This document shows, piece by piece, positions 17,658 through 25,430 of a stretch of 64,000 bases of DNA. The translations under genes and the position numbers were made by a program. The notes below the pieces were generated by a model, which did not search any database, was not told the DNA's origin, and saw only the letters and a program-made list of their open reading frames with translations. Within the stretch, counting starts at the first letter, position 1. The number at the start of each line of letters is the position of its first letter. The DNA comes from Massilia glaciei (GTDB taxonomy: Bacteria; Pseudomonadota; Gammaproteobacteria; Burkholderiales; Burkholderiaceae_D): contig NZ_PXWF02000019.1 in assembly GCF_003011895.2 (NCBI RefSeq), forward strand, positions 1 through 64,000. The letters are read 5' to 3'.

Positions 17658-18980
17658 ATGAAACTGAATCAAAACATGCTCTCGCAAATGCGCAAGGCGA
17701 CCCAATCCCTGATCGGCCAGGGCCCGAAGGCGGCCACCGCCGCGATCCAGCAGGCCCTGCGCGGCATCAAAGAGGCGCCCGACGCCGCGCCCAAGGCCGA
17801 GGCGCACGTGATGCGCGACATCAATCCGCCGCCGGCGGGCGGCGCCGCGCCGCAACCCGGACCAAAGCCCGAGTCGGCCAGGCCCGAGCCGCAGCGCCAA
17901 GCGCCGCCCGAAGCGGGCGCCAAGGCGCCGGCCCCGCCGTTCGTGGGCGGGTTCGAATCGCCCTTCCAGAACCAGGCCGCGTCCAAAATGCGCGAGCGCG
18001 GCGCCGCGCTCAAGGACCTCGTGCCCGAGCTCATGGCCGGACTCGACCGCCTCGGCACCGAGGGCCTGTCGGGCTTCAAGATGCCCTCGTTCGAGCTGCC
18101 CGGCGGGGGATCGGCGAGCGCCGGACCCGCCCTGCCCGGCAAGTTCATCGACGCCAGCTTCAGCAACAGCGCGGGCACGCGCAGCTACAAGCTGTACGTG
18201 CCCAGCACCTACACCGGCGCGCCGACCCCGCTCGTGGTGATGCTGCACGGCTGCACCCAGAACCCGGACGACTTCGCCACCGGCACGCAAATGAACGCGC
18301 TGGCAGAAGAAATGCATTTTCTGGTCGTCTATCCGGCCCAGTCGCAGCAGGCCAACGTGTCGCGCTGCTGGAACTGGTTCAACGCGGCCGACCAGCAGCG
18401 CGACCAGGGCGAGCCGTCTATCATCGCCGGCATCACCCGCACCGTCGCCGACCAATACGCGGTCGACCGCGGCCAGGTCTACGTGGCGGGCCTCTCGGCC
18501 GGCGGCGCGATGGCGACCATCATGGGCACCTTGTATCCGGATCTGTACGCGGCGGTCGGTGTGCACTCGGGCCTGCCGTTCGCGGCGGCGCACGACCTGC
18601 CCTCCGCCATGGCGGCCATGCAGGGCAACCTGGCGCGCAACGCGAACATGAGCGGCAACCTGGCAGCGGCGGTCCCGATCATCGTGTTCCACGGCGACCG
18701 GGACACCACCGTGCATCCGGCCAACGGCCACGAGCTCGCCGCGCGCGGCGCGCGCCACGCGGGCAAGGCGCCCGTGGTCGAGCCGGGGTCGGTGCCGCAC
18801 GGCCACAACTACACGCGCACGGTGCACCACCGCGAGGACGGCTCGCCCCAGGCCGAGCACTGGACCATCCACGGCGCCGGCCACGCCTGGTCGGGCGGCA
18901 GCGCGCACGGCACCTACACGGACGGCAAGGGGCCCGATGCGAGCCGCGAGATGATGCGGTTTTTTAAGACGGCGCGTTGA
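17658..18980 (+). CDS. PHB depolymerase-family esterase (PhaZ-like)
   Basis: Alpha/beta hydrolase of 440 aa. The catalytic domain starts near residue 160: oxyanion motif MLHGCTQNPDDF (about 195-206), lipase box GLSAGG with Ser280, Asp347 or Asp349 in FHGDRDTTVHP, and His409 in GAGHAWSGG. The first 155 residues are a Pro/Ala-rich linker after an amphipathic start (MLSQMRKATQSLIGQGPKAA). There is no signal peptide, so the enzyme is probably cytosolic or granule-bound rather than secreted. The reaction is presumably ester cleavage of poly- or oligo-hydroxybutyrate; feruloyl esterases share the fold. AAAAGGA precedes the ATG. It is co-transcribed with the RHH regulator. Confidence 0.88.
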   Translation: MKLNQNMLSQMRKATQSLIGQGPKAATAAIQQALRGIKEAPDAAPKAEAHVMRDINPPPAGGAAPQPGPKPESARPEPQRQAPPEAGAKAPAPPFVGGFESPFQNQAASKMRERGAALKDLVPELMAGLDRLGTEGLSGFKMPSFELPGGGSASAGPALPGKFIDASFSNSAGTRSYKLYVPSTYTGAPTPLVVMLHGCTQNPDDFATGTQMNALAEEMHFLVVYPAQSQQANVSRCWNWFNAADQQRDQGEPSIIAGITRTVADQYAVDRGQVYVAGLSAGGAMATIMGTLYPDLYAAVGVHSGLPFAAAHDLPSAMAAMQGNLARNANMSGNLAAAVPIIVFHGDRDTTVHPANGHELAARGARHAGKAPVVEPGSVPHGHNYTRTVHHREDGSPQAEHWTIHGAGHAWSGGSAHGTYTDGKGPDASREMMRFFKTAR

Positions 18981-18996
18981 CCGGGCATATTGCAAT

Positions 18997-19013
18997 CCCG
19001 CTTAAAAAGCGGG
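18997..19013 (+). terminator. Possible terminator hairpin after the esterase gene
   Basis: CCCGCTT / AAGCGGG stem with a three-A loop, 16 bases past the stop. The T-run that would complete an intrinsic terminator is missing. Confidence 0.4.
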
Positions 19014-19185
19014 CGTCATAAGCGTCAGTTCGGCTTTGAAACGACAGCTCACCTGAAGGAACAACGATGTCCGACTCGCTCGTCGAACGTTCCGTGAAAA
19101 TCCGAGGATGTTGACCTACAGCGTCGAGCGGCTCGTATGCAGGGTGTTCGCTTGGGCTCTGACTTGCACGTCAAAAGGGGCTGAG

Positions 19186-19277
19186 CTAGGAGCCTGTCGG
19201 ACTTAGGATCGTCGGCTGCAAAAAGTGCTGGACGGTCCATATTTCGCTTCGACTCCCTGAGTCCGACAGGCTCCTAG
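19186..19277. mobile_element. 92-bp MITE-like element
   Basis: Perfect 18-bp terminal inverted repeats (19186-19203 and 19260-19277, CTAGGAGCCTGTCGGACT and its complement) enclose 56 bp without coding capacity. The outermost CTAG on each side could be a 4-bp target duplication, since CTAG is its own complement, leaving 14-bp true ends GAGCCTGTCGGACT. It lies in the 329-bp gene-free stretch 18981-19309 between the esterase gene and the toxin-antitoxin pair. I see no matching transposase in the window. Confidence 0.75.
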
Positions 19278-19309
19278 ACTAAATTTGTTAGGTTCACCAT
19301 GAGGGCGTG

Positions 19310-19552
19310 ATGAAAACGATAAATATCCATGAGGTCGAGGCCAATCTTTCGTGGCTCGTCGACCAGGCGGCGCAAGGGGAGTCCTTCATCATTGCAAAGG
19401 CCGGCAAGCCGCTCGTCAAGGTGGTCGCATGCGATGCGCCGGCGACCAATCATGCGAAGCGCATCGGTTTTATGACTGGGCAAATAGTCGTACCTGATGA
19501 CTTCAATGATCTGACCCGTACAGAAATTGAAGCCATTTTCGGCGAAAAATGA
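19310..19552 (+). CDS. Phd/YefM-family antitoxin
   Basis: 80-aa antitoxin beginning MKTINIHEVEANLSWLVDQAAQGESFIIAKAGKPLVKV, the typical Phd N-terminal DNA-binding fold. The C-terminal tail (DDFNDLTRTEIEAIFGEK) would wrap around the toxin. Its stop overlaps the toxin start as ATGA, standard for the type. GTG at 19307 is an alternative start. Together with VapC it should repress its own promoter. The MITE-like element ends 33 bases upstream and may have displaced or supplied part of the promoter. Confidence 0.9.
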   Translation: MKTINIHEVEANLSWLVDQAAQGESFIIAKAGKPLVKVVACDAPATNHAKRIGFMTGQIVVPDDFNDLTRTEIEAIFGEK

Positions 19553-19935
19553 AGCTTTTGTTGGATACCCAGCTCCTACTATGGGCAGCGGGTGACCCGC
19601 TTCGGTTGGGCGCGAATGCACGCGCGCCGATCGAAGCTGCCGAAAACGCCCTATTTTTCAGTTCAGCGAGTCTATGGGAAATCGCCATAAAGCACGACTT
19701 GGGCCGAGAGGACTTTAAAGTCGACCCGAGGGCATTGCGCCAGGGTTTGCTGGACAACGGCTATATCGAACTGCCAATCAGTAGTCAACACGCCGTAGCA
19801 ATCATCGGCTTGCCACCAATTCACAAGGACCCGTTTGACCGTATGCTCGTCGCACAGGCTACAGCTGAGGGCATTACACTACTGACAACAGATTTCGTAC
19901 TTGCACATTACCCCGGACCAATACACTCGATCTGA
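19549..19935 (+). CDS. VapC-type PIN-domain ribonuclease toxin
   Basis: 128-aa PIN protein with the acidic site Asp6 (MKLLLDTQLLLW), Glu44 (SLWEIAIK), Asp94/Asp97 (HKDPFDRMLVAQA) and Asp115 (LLTTD). VapC toxins cleave structured RNA such as initiator tRNA or the sarcin-ricin loop; the target here is unknown. It is overlapped by four bases with the antitoxin gene. The codon use is less GC-rich than surrounding genes, consistent with horizontal transfer. Confidence 0.93.
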   Translation: MKLLLDTQLLLWAAGDPLRLGANARAPIEAAENALFFSSASLWEIAIKHDLGREDFKVDPRALRQGLLDNGYIELPISSQHAVAIIGLPPIHKDPFDRMLVAQATAEGITLLTTDFVLAHYPGPIHSI

Positions 19936-20042
19936 AGGCTGTTCATCGCCTTTCGCCACGCCGGGGTGCCGCGTGTTTGCGAATGATGCAAGTGGCCGTA
20001 AATCGGCGTGTCGACCATCAAGCAGCGTCAGTCCACATTGGC

Positions 20043-20450
20043 CTACTGGTCGGCAATCTCGTCATATCCCCGCCCGATAAACTCGACGAAGCAAAACCCG
20101 TGTCCGAACGGATCCGCCAGCAAGGCGAGCTTGCCACACGGCTGGGTGGTGGGCCGCTGCTCCAGCTTGGCGCCGGCGGTGACCGCCGTTTGCACCGCCG
20201 CCTCGATGTCGTCGACAACGACATCGAGATGCATCGGGGTCCAGTGGCGCGCGTAGTTGCGCGTTTGCGCCGTGGTCGACGCCGCATGGCTGCCCTGCGG
20301 TTTGAACAGCACATAGATCGGCGCCGGGCCGCCGAGCAACTCGACCCCGAAGTCGCCAAAGCGGCGCCCCACCCGCAGCCCGAAGGCGGCGACGTAGAAC
20401 CGGGTGGCTTTGTCCAGGTCGTCAACGTCAAGATTCACGACAAAGTTCAT
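20043..20450 (-). CDS. VOC-superfamily (glyoxalase/dioxygenase-fold) protein
   Basis: 135-aa protein with paired beta-alpha-beta-beta-beta motifs. It begins MNFVVNLDVDDLDKATRFYVAAFGLRVGRRFGDFGVELLGG and ends LALLADPFGHGFCFVEFIG, where the DPxGH segment is typical of VOC enzymes. Likely metal ligands are His in PMHLDVVVDD and Glu in FVEF. Substrate unknown: glyoxalase, bleomycin-binding or lyase activity are all possible. It is a single gene between the toxin and the SemiSWEET gene. Confidence 0.88.
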   Translation of the reverse strand: MNFVVNLDVDDLDKATRFYVAAFGLRVGRRFGDFGVELLGGPAPIYVLFKPQGSHAASTTAQTRNYARHWTPMHLDVVVDDIEAAVQTAVTAGAKLEQRPTTQPCGKLALLADPFGHGFCFVEFIGRGYDEIADQ

Positions 20451-20523
20451 CTGCCCGACCTCTCATTGTTGTGCGTACTGGCTTTGACAGGCGGCGCGCG
20501 CTTTGGTGCGCCGGCCAGGCGGC

Positions 20524-20820
20524 CTACGGCGCGGTTTCGGTCGACGTACGGCCGGGCATGACGCGTTCGAAATACCACTTCATGCCCAGCACCGAGGCGG
20601 CCAGCAGCAGCGTCAGGCCATTGGCCACGATGATCGGCCAGGCGCCCATGGCAACGCCGTAGCTGAACCACAACGCGACGCCGAAGATAAAAATCAGATA
20701 CATGCCGGTCGACACGCCCGGAGCGCCCCGTTCGCGCCACACCAGCAGCACCTGGGGAATGAACGCGCTGGTGGTGCACACGGCGGCGGCGAAGCCGAGG
20801 TGGTCGATATTGAGGTTCAT
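20524..20820 (-). CDS. SemiSWEET-type sugar transporter (PQ-loop)
   Basis: 98-aa membrane protein with three hydrophobic helices and the PQ motif in TSAFIPQVLLVWRERGAPGVSTGMY (Pro22-Gln23). Such half-transporters dimerise to carry mono- or disaccharides. A second conserved segment FSYGVAMGAWPIIVANGLTLLLAASVLGMKWYF covers the third helix. It is complete and of family length. Regulation cannot be seen. Confidence 0.92.
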   Translation of the reverse strand: MNLNIDHLGFAAAVCTTSAFIPQVLLVWRERGAPGVSTGMYLIFIFGVALWFSYGVAMGAWPIIVANGLTLLLAASVLGMKWYFERVMPGRTSTETAP

Positions 20821-20871
20821 GCGCTGGTCCGGGATGTTTTTGTTTTACAACTTTGCAATGGCCACGCCATT

Positions 20872-21075
20872 TTAAGTCAGATCCGGACCTTCCGCAGCGT
20901 CGCGCCGCGCGCTTTCGATGTGCTGCCTGAGGCAGGCGGGGCACCAGCAACCGGCGCCGGCATTGGCGCCCGGCACCGCCACCACGGGCGGCAGCGCGGT
21001 GCACCAGCAGGGCGCGTCGCCACCGTCGGCCATGGCGCAGCCGAATTGGGCGCCGCAGGCGCTGCAGGCGCTCAC
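20872..21075 (-). CDS. Cysteine-rich CWC family small protein
   Basis: 67-aa protein read from a GTG. It begins VSACSACGAQFGCAMADGGDAPCWCTALPP and continues GAGCWCPACLRQHIE. The three Cys pairs plus CWC motifs are the hallmark of the Cys_rich_CWC family and probably bind zinc. The start is fixed by a GTGA overlap with the zf-HC2 gene stop. It is the third gene after the sigma factor and anti-sigma-like genes. Function unknown. Confidence 0.8.
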   Translation of the reverse strand: MSACSACGAQFGCAMADGGDAPCWCTALPPVVAVPGANAGAGCWCPACLRQHIESARRDAAEGPDLT

Positions 21076-21281
21076 GGCAGCGGCCCGTCCGGCGGGCCCT
21101 TGCGCATCGCGCCGCGGATCAGGTCCATCTGGCCGCCGAAGCGCGTGCATGCCTGGCACACCATCAAGTGCAGGCGCACGCGCACCCGCTCGACCAGCCC
21201 CAGCTCGCGGTCCATGCCCTCCGACACCAGCCGGTGCACCTCCCTGCAGGTCGGTTTGAAGCCCTCGTTGTGCTTGTTCAT
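21072..21281 (-). CDS. zf-HC2 domain protein (probable anti-sigma factor)
   Basis: 69-aa protein with Cys12, His38, Cys42 and Cys45 (HLMVCQACTRF), the zinc site of ZAS/zf-HC2 anti-sigma domains. There is no membrane segment, so it would be a soluble regulator. It follows the sigma factor gene by 13 bases and overlaps the CWC gene. By context it should bind the sigma factor encoded upstream and may sense redox state or metal through the zinc centre, as ChrR/RsrA-type proteins do. Confidence 0.88.
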   Translation of the reverse strand: MNKHNEGFKPTCREVHRLVSEGMDRELGLVERVRVRLHLMVCQACTRFGGQMDLIRGAMRKGPPDGPLP

Positions 21282-21294
21282 CGCCGTGTTCCCC

Positions 21295-21879
21295 TCATGT
21301 GCCTGGCTGCGCGGGCAGATTGCCGAACCAGTTCAGGTCGAGGCATTCGCGCAGCCGCAACCTGGCGCGGTACAGCAGCACCCAGGCATTGGCCGGGGTG
21401 ATCGCCAATTCCTTACAAATTTCTTCGGTCTCGAGCTCGAGCCACTCGCGCAGCATGAAAATGCGCGCCGTTTTCCGGGGCAGCTTCTCGAGGCACACCT
21501 CGAGCACGCGGAAAAAGTCCTTTTGTTCAAGCACGCCGTCGGGCTCGCCCCACTGGCGCGGCCTGTCGCGGGTGTGGCCGTCGGCCACGAACAGGGCGTC
21601 GACCAGCTCGTCCTCGTGCTGGTCGTCGGCCGGCTCGAGCTGGCGTTCGCGCGTCGACAGGCGCAGGTTGTCGATGATCTTGTACTTGAGGATGCCCGTG
21701 ACATAGGTGCGCAGCGACGACTGGCCGTTGAAGCGGTCGGGCTTTTCGAGCACCGCCAGCAGGGCGTCCTGGACCGCGTCCTCGGCCAGCGCGGCGTTGC
21801 GCAACTGGAGCTGGGCGAAGCGGACCAGTTGGGGTCGCATGGCCTCGAGTTGGGCGTGGAGAAGGGTCGCTGTGGTCAT
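21295..21879 (-). CDS. ECF-type RNA polymerase sigma factor
   Basis: 194-aa sigma factor. Region 2 includes LRNAALAEDAVQDALLAVLEKPDRFNGQSSLRTYVTGILKYKIIDNLR. After a variable acidic linker comes region 4, LPRKTARIFMLREWLELETEEICKELAITPANAWVLLYRARLRLRECL. It starts at the ATG at 21879 (MTTATLLHAQ). It is the first gene of the sigma / zf-HC2 / CWC operon. The stimulus and regulon are not visible. It reads like the group often annotated RpoE-like and found beside a small zinc-finger anti-sigma gene. Confidence 0.9.
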   Translation of the reverse strand: MTTATLLHAQLEAMRPQLVRFAQLQLRNAALAEDAVQDALLAVLEKPDRFNGQSSLRTYVTGILKYKIIDNLRLSTRERQLEPADDQHEDELVDALFVADGHTRDRPRQWGEPDGVLEQKDFFRVLEVCLEKLPRKTARIFMLREWLELETEEICKELAITPANAWVLLYRARLRLRECLDLNWFGNLPAQPGT

Positions 21880-22008
21880 GGGCCGGCTTCGAAAACCCCA
21901 GCGTAGTGGATCAGCGCATAAAATACAACAAGCTGGATTTATAATGCCTACAGGACCGACCCGGTTTGCCTGTAGAATCTCGCAAAATTTCCCTTTTCCG
22001 ACCCCGCC

Positions 22009-22932
22009 ATGACTGCTCACTTGACCAATCTGAACAACCAGAATAACGATCTTACCTCTGTCTCGCCGCAGATCAAGGCGCAGATCCTGGCTGAAGCCTT
22101 GCCGTACATCCGCAATTTCCACGGCAAGACCATCGTCATCAAGTACGGCGGCAACGCCATGACCGAGGACCGCCTCAAGCACGGCTTCGCGCGCGACGTC
22201 ATCTTGCTCAAGCTGGTCGGCATGAACCCGGTCGTGGTGCACGGCGGCGGCCCGCAAATCGACGCCGCCCTCAAAAAGCTCGGCAAGCAGGGCAGCTTCG
22301 TGCAGGGCCACCGCATCACCGACGAGGAGACCATGGAAGTGGTCGAGTGGGTGCTCGGCGGCGAGGTCCAGCAAGACATCGTCATGCTGATCAACCACTA
22401 CGGCGGCCAGGCCGTCGGCCTGACCGGCAAGGACGGCGGCTTGATCCGGGCCCGCAAGATGGCCATGCCCGACAAGGAAAACCCGGGCCAGTTCATCGAC
22501 ATCGGTTTCGTCGGCGAGATCGACGCGATCAATCCGGCGGTGGTCAAGGCGCTGCAGGACGACGCCTTCATTCCGATCATCTCGCCGATCGGCTTCGGCC
22601 AGGACGGCCAGGCGTACAACATCAACGCCGACGTCGTCGCCGGCAAGATCGCCGAGATTCTGAAGGCCGAAAAGCTGATCATGATGACCAACATCGCCGG
22701 CGTGCAGGATAAAAAGGGCAAGCTCGTGACCGACCTGTCGGCCCGCGAGATCGAAGAGATGTTCGCCGACGGGACCATCTCGGGCGGCATGCTGCCGAAG
22801 ATCTCGTCCGCGCTCGACGCCGCCAAGTCGGGCGTCAACACGGTTCACATCATCGACGGGCGCATCGAACACTCGCTGCTGCTCGAAGTCTTGACCGAAC
22901 AGGCGTTTGGCACTATGATCCGCTCGCACTAA
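22009..22932 (+). CDS. argB: Acetylglutamate kinase
   Basis: Second enzyme of arginine biosynthesis; phosphorylates N-acetyl-L-glutamate. 307 aa of the amino-acid-kinase fold: [10 protein letters not shown] (phosphate loop Lys), [42 protein letters not shown] (nucleotide/Asp) and [19 protein letters not shown] (regulatory Lys region). The N-terminal extension of about 30 residues matches arginine-sensitive hexameric forms. The start is ATG 22009. It is followed by a tRNA gene rather than other arg genes, as in many Burkholderiales. Confidence 0.97.
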   Translation: MTAHLTNLNNQNNDLTSVSPQIKAQILAEALPYIRNFHGKTIVIKYGGNAMTEDRLKHGFARDVILLKLVGMNPVVVHGGGPQIDAALKKLGKQGSFVQGHRITDEETMEVVEWVLGGEVQQDIVMLINHYGGQAVGLTGKDGGLIRARKMAMPDKENPGQFIDIGFVGEIDAINPAVVKALQDDAFIPIISPIGFGQDGQAYNINADVVAGKIAEILKAEKLIMMTNIAGVQDKKGKLVTDLSAREIEEMFADGTISGGMLPKISSALDAAKSGVNTVHIIDGRIEHSLLLEVLTEQAFGTMIRSH

Positions 22933-22977
22933 GAAATTGTGGCGCGGCCTTAACAGCGGCGGCGCGCCACCCAGAAC

Positions 22978-23052
<75 letters not shown>

Positions 23053-23085
23053 CGCTTCATCGCCGCGCAGCACCCCCTCGCTTCA

Positions 23086-23157
23086 GCCCTTAATTCAACC
23101 CTTAATTCAACCCTTAATTCAGCCCTTAATTCAGCCCCTAATTTAGCCCTTAATACA
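23086..23157. repeat. Six-copy 12-bp tandem repeat
   Basis: Six head-to-tail 12-bp units of the form GCCCTTAATTCA with a few substitutions. The last two (GCCCCTAATTTA, GCCCTTAATACA) are the most diverged, and the final unit contains the stop codon of the TraB/GumN-like gene. The unit length is a multiple of three, and the minus-strand frame through it holds repeated stop codons. Such arrays can change copy number by slippage. Confidence 0.9.
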
Positions 23158-24040
23158 CCCGCTCCACCTTCAGCCCGCGCTTGCGCAACAGTTCGGGCAG
23201 GCCGTGCTTGCCGACCAGATGCAGCGCGCCGATCGCGGCCACGCTGTTCTTCTGCTCCCCGAGCAGCTTGGCGAGCTTGTCGGCCATGGGCCCGTTGCGC
23301 TCCTCGAGCAGCACCTTCTGGAAAAACTTCCCGCCCACGCTGTCGTCGCTTTCGAGGCGCAGCGCCACCTTGTCGAACATGGCCTGATCGGCATTGCGCC
23401 AGGCGTGGATGACTTCATCGAGTTCGACGCGCTGGCGGCCGGTCTCGATCATCGCGACCGACTCCTCGAGCATGCGCCACTGGTCGGCCCGCGGCATGCG
23501 GCCGAACAGCGCCAGCTGGGCGTCGGCCGATTCGAGTTCGAGCACGAACGCCTTGGCCGTGCGCGCCAGTTTCGCCACATGCATGTCGACCGACATCTCC
23601 GGGCCGTAGCCCAGCGCGGCGTACTCGTGCAGCCCGAGCAGCATCGTGACCATCCACGGCTTGAACATCTCGACCAGTTTCATGTCGAGCCCCGCCCTCT
23701 TCATCACGGGCTCGAGGCGCGCCTTGAGGCCGGCCGGCATGTCGCGCGACGCGTCGCCGCCGGGGGCGTTCATGCCATAGGTGCGCATCGGCCCGGCCAT
23801 CAGCGCCGGGTCCGTCATGGGGTCGACCTCGAACGCCACCACCGAGGCGCCGGCGATGGCGCCGGCGATGCGCGACTCGAGCGGATAAAAATCGGCCTTG
23901 CCGACATGCATGGTGCCGAACAGGTGCAGCGTGTGCGCCCCCGACGTGACCTTGAACAGCGCGCCGCGGTCGGCCGCCCAGGCCGGCGAGGGCACCAGCA
24001 TCGCCAGGCTCAGGAACATCACTATAATCTTGCTTCGCAT
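23150..24040 (-). CDS. TraB/GumN family protein, secreted
   Basis: 296-aa protein with signal peptide (MRSKIIVMFLSLAMLVPSPAWAAD, cleavage after AWA) and the family motif LFGTMHVGKADFYPL followed by conserved VVAFEVDP. A second conserved segment, AAIGALHLVGKHGLPELLRKRG, stands near the C-terminus. TraB/GumN proteins resemble a metal-dependent protease-like (TIKI) fold. The likely location is the periplasm. Start ATG 24040 has AAGGAA upstream. Its extreme 3' end lies in the 12-bp tandem repeat. Confidence 0.9.
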   Translation of the reverse strand: MRSKIIVMFLSLAMLVPSPAWAADRGALFKVTSGAHTLHLFGTMHVGKADFYPLESRIAGAIAGASVVAFEVDPMTDPALMAGPMRTYGMNAPGGDASRDMPAGLKARLEPVMKRAGLDMKLVEMFKPWMVTMLLGLHEYAALGYGPEMSVDMHVAKLARTAKAFVLELESADAQLALFGRMPRADQWRMLEESVAMIETGRQRVELDEVIHAWRNADQAMFDKVALRLESDDSVGGKFFQKVLLEERNGPMADKLAKLLGEQKNSVAAIGALHLVGKHGLPELLRKRGLKVERVY

Positions 24041-24075
24041 GTGTTTTCCTTGATGGTTGTTTTTGTAAAGATACC

Positions 24076-24804
24076 GTGGCAAATAATAAACGTTTCCAAC
24101 CGCTTTGGCTGTTTGATCTAGACAATACTTTGCATGACGCCTCGCATGCGATTTTTCCGCTGATCAGCGCCAACATGAACATCTATATCGCGCGCGTGCT
24201 GGGGGCGGGTGGCACGGCGGCGACCCAGGCCGAGGTCGACGTGGCGCGGCTGGGCTACTGGAAGCGCTACGGCGCCACCCTGCTCGGCATGATCCGGCAC
24301 CACGATGTGGCCGCGGCCGACTTTTTGCGCGAGACCCACGACCTGGCCGACCTGCGCCAGATGATAAGGTCCGAACGCGGGCTCGGGCGCCTGCTGCGGC
24401 GCCTGCCCGGGCGCAAAATCCTGCTCACCAACGCGCCCACGCGCTACTCGACCGACGTGGTGCGCCACCTCGGGCTGGGGAGCCATTTCGCGCACCATGT
24501 GGCGATCGAGAACATGCACGTGCACGGGCGGCTGCGGCCCAAGCCGTCCAAGCTGATGCTGCGCCGCCTACTGCGCAAGCACGGCTGCGCGGCGCGCGAC
24601 GCGGTGCTGGTCGAGGACACGCTGGCCAACCTGCGCAGCGCCAAGCAGCTCGGGGTGCGCACCGTCTGGGTCACCCAGTACCTGAAGATGAGCGACCCGA
24701 TCGGCCAGGCGCCGCTGCCGAGGATGCTAAAACAACCCGCTTACGTCGATGTCAAAGTAAAATCCGTACTGCAACTTTTACGGCGCCTCCAGAGCTTGCG
24801 CTGA
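24076..24804 (+). CDS. Pyrimidine 5'-nucleotidase (HAD family)
   Basis: 242-aa HAD hydrolase of the SDT1/YrfG-like group that dephosphorylates UMP/CMP-type nucleotides by family. Motif I LFDLDNTLHD (Asp14, Asp16), motif II LLTNAPTRY, the motif III Lys in KPSKLML and motif IV VLVEDTLANL are intact. The start is GTG 24076. It is divergent from the TraB gene with 35 bases between, and directly upstream of slmA. The order argB - tRNA - nucleotidase - slmA is one I associate with Burkholderiales. Confidence 0.9.
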   Translation: MANNKRFQPLWLFDLDNTLHDASHAIFPLISANMNIYIARVLGAGGTAATQAEVDVARLGYWKRYGATLLGMIRHHDVAAADFLRETHDLADLRQMIRSERGLGRLLRRLPGRKILLTNAPTRYSTDVVRHLGLGSHFAHHVAIENMHVHGRLRPKPSKLMLRRLLRKHGCAARDAVLVEDTLANLRSAKQLGVRTVWVTQYLKMSDPIGQAPLPRMLKQPAYVDVKVKSVLQLLRRLQSLR

Positions 24805-24833
24805 ACCACTCAACCTAACCTCACCGGGACCAC

Positions 24834-25412
24834 ATGGCAAGCACCAAGCCGGGTCAGCGCAAGCTGCAAATTCTCCAGGCTTTGGCCACGATGCTCGAGC
24901 AGCCAAAAGGCGAAAAAATCACCACCGCGGCGCTCGCGGCCCGGCTCGAGGTGTCGGAGGCGGCGCTGTACCGCCATTTCGCCAGCAAGGCCCAGATGTT
25001 CGAGGGCCTGATCGAATTCATCGAGTCGAGCGTGTTCGGGCTGATCAACCAGATCGCCGAGCACGAGGCGGGCGGAGTCGACCAGGCCCACGCCTCGCTG
25101 CAGATGCTGCTCTCGTTCGCGGCGAACAATCCTGGCATGACGCGCGTGCTCATCGGCGACGCGCTGGTCAACGAGGACGAGCGCCTGCAGCTGCGCATGA
25201 ACCAGTTCTACGACAAGGTCGAACTGGCCTTCAAGCAGTCGCTGCGCCTGGCGGTTACCCAAGGCCACGGCCAGGAGGCCGACGTGGCCGCGCGCGCCGG
25301 GCTGCTGGTGAGCTACGTGGTGGGCCGCTGGCACCGTTTCGCCAAGAGCGGCTTCAGGCAAAATCCGACCGAAGGCACGGGACTGCAAATCGCGCTTATG
25401 CTGGCCGCATAG
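24834..25412 (+). CDS. slmA: Nucleoid occlusion factor SlmA (TetR family)
   Basis: 192-aa DNA-binding protein that blocks FtsZ ring assembly over the nucleoid. The N-terminal helix-turn-helix is KITTAALAARLEVSEAALYRHFASKAQMFEGLIEFIESSVF, followed by the alpha-helical FtsZ-binding/dimer domain (ADVAARAGLLVSYVVGRWHRFAKSGFRQNPTEG). It is of family length and complete. It is 29 bases after the nucleotidase stop and 18 bases before the pabB/pabC fusion gene, with which it may be co-transcribed. Confidence 0.95.
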   Translation: MASTKPGQRKLQILQALATMLEQPKGEKITTAALAARLEVSEAALYRHFASKAQMFEGLIEFIESSVFGLINQIAEHEAGGVDQAHASLQMLLSFAANNPGMTRVLIGDALVNEDERLQLRMNQFYDKVELAFKQSLRLAVTQGHGQEADVAARAGLLVSYVVGRWHRFAKSGFRQNPTEGTGLQIALMLAA

Positions 25413-25430
25413 CCGGCGCACACTGCGTTC

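Noticed and set aside
17064-18995. Minus-strand 643-codon frame over the RHH and esterase genes
   Set aside because: Shadow of two well-supported genes on the other strand.
20447-21004. Minus-strand 185-codon frame over the SemiSWEET gene
   Set aside because: Out-of-frame shadow of the 98-aa transporter and its upstream region.
23086-23157. CRISPR-like reading of the 12-bp units
   Set aside because: Units are too short and directly adjacent; simple tandem repeat.
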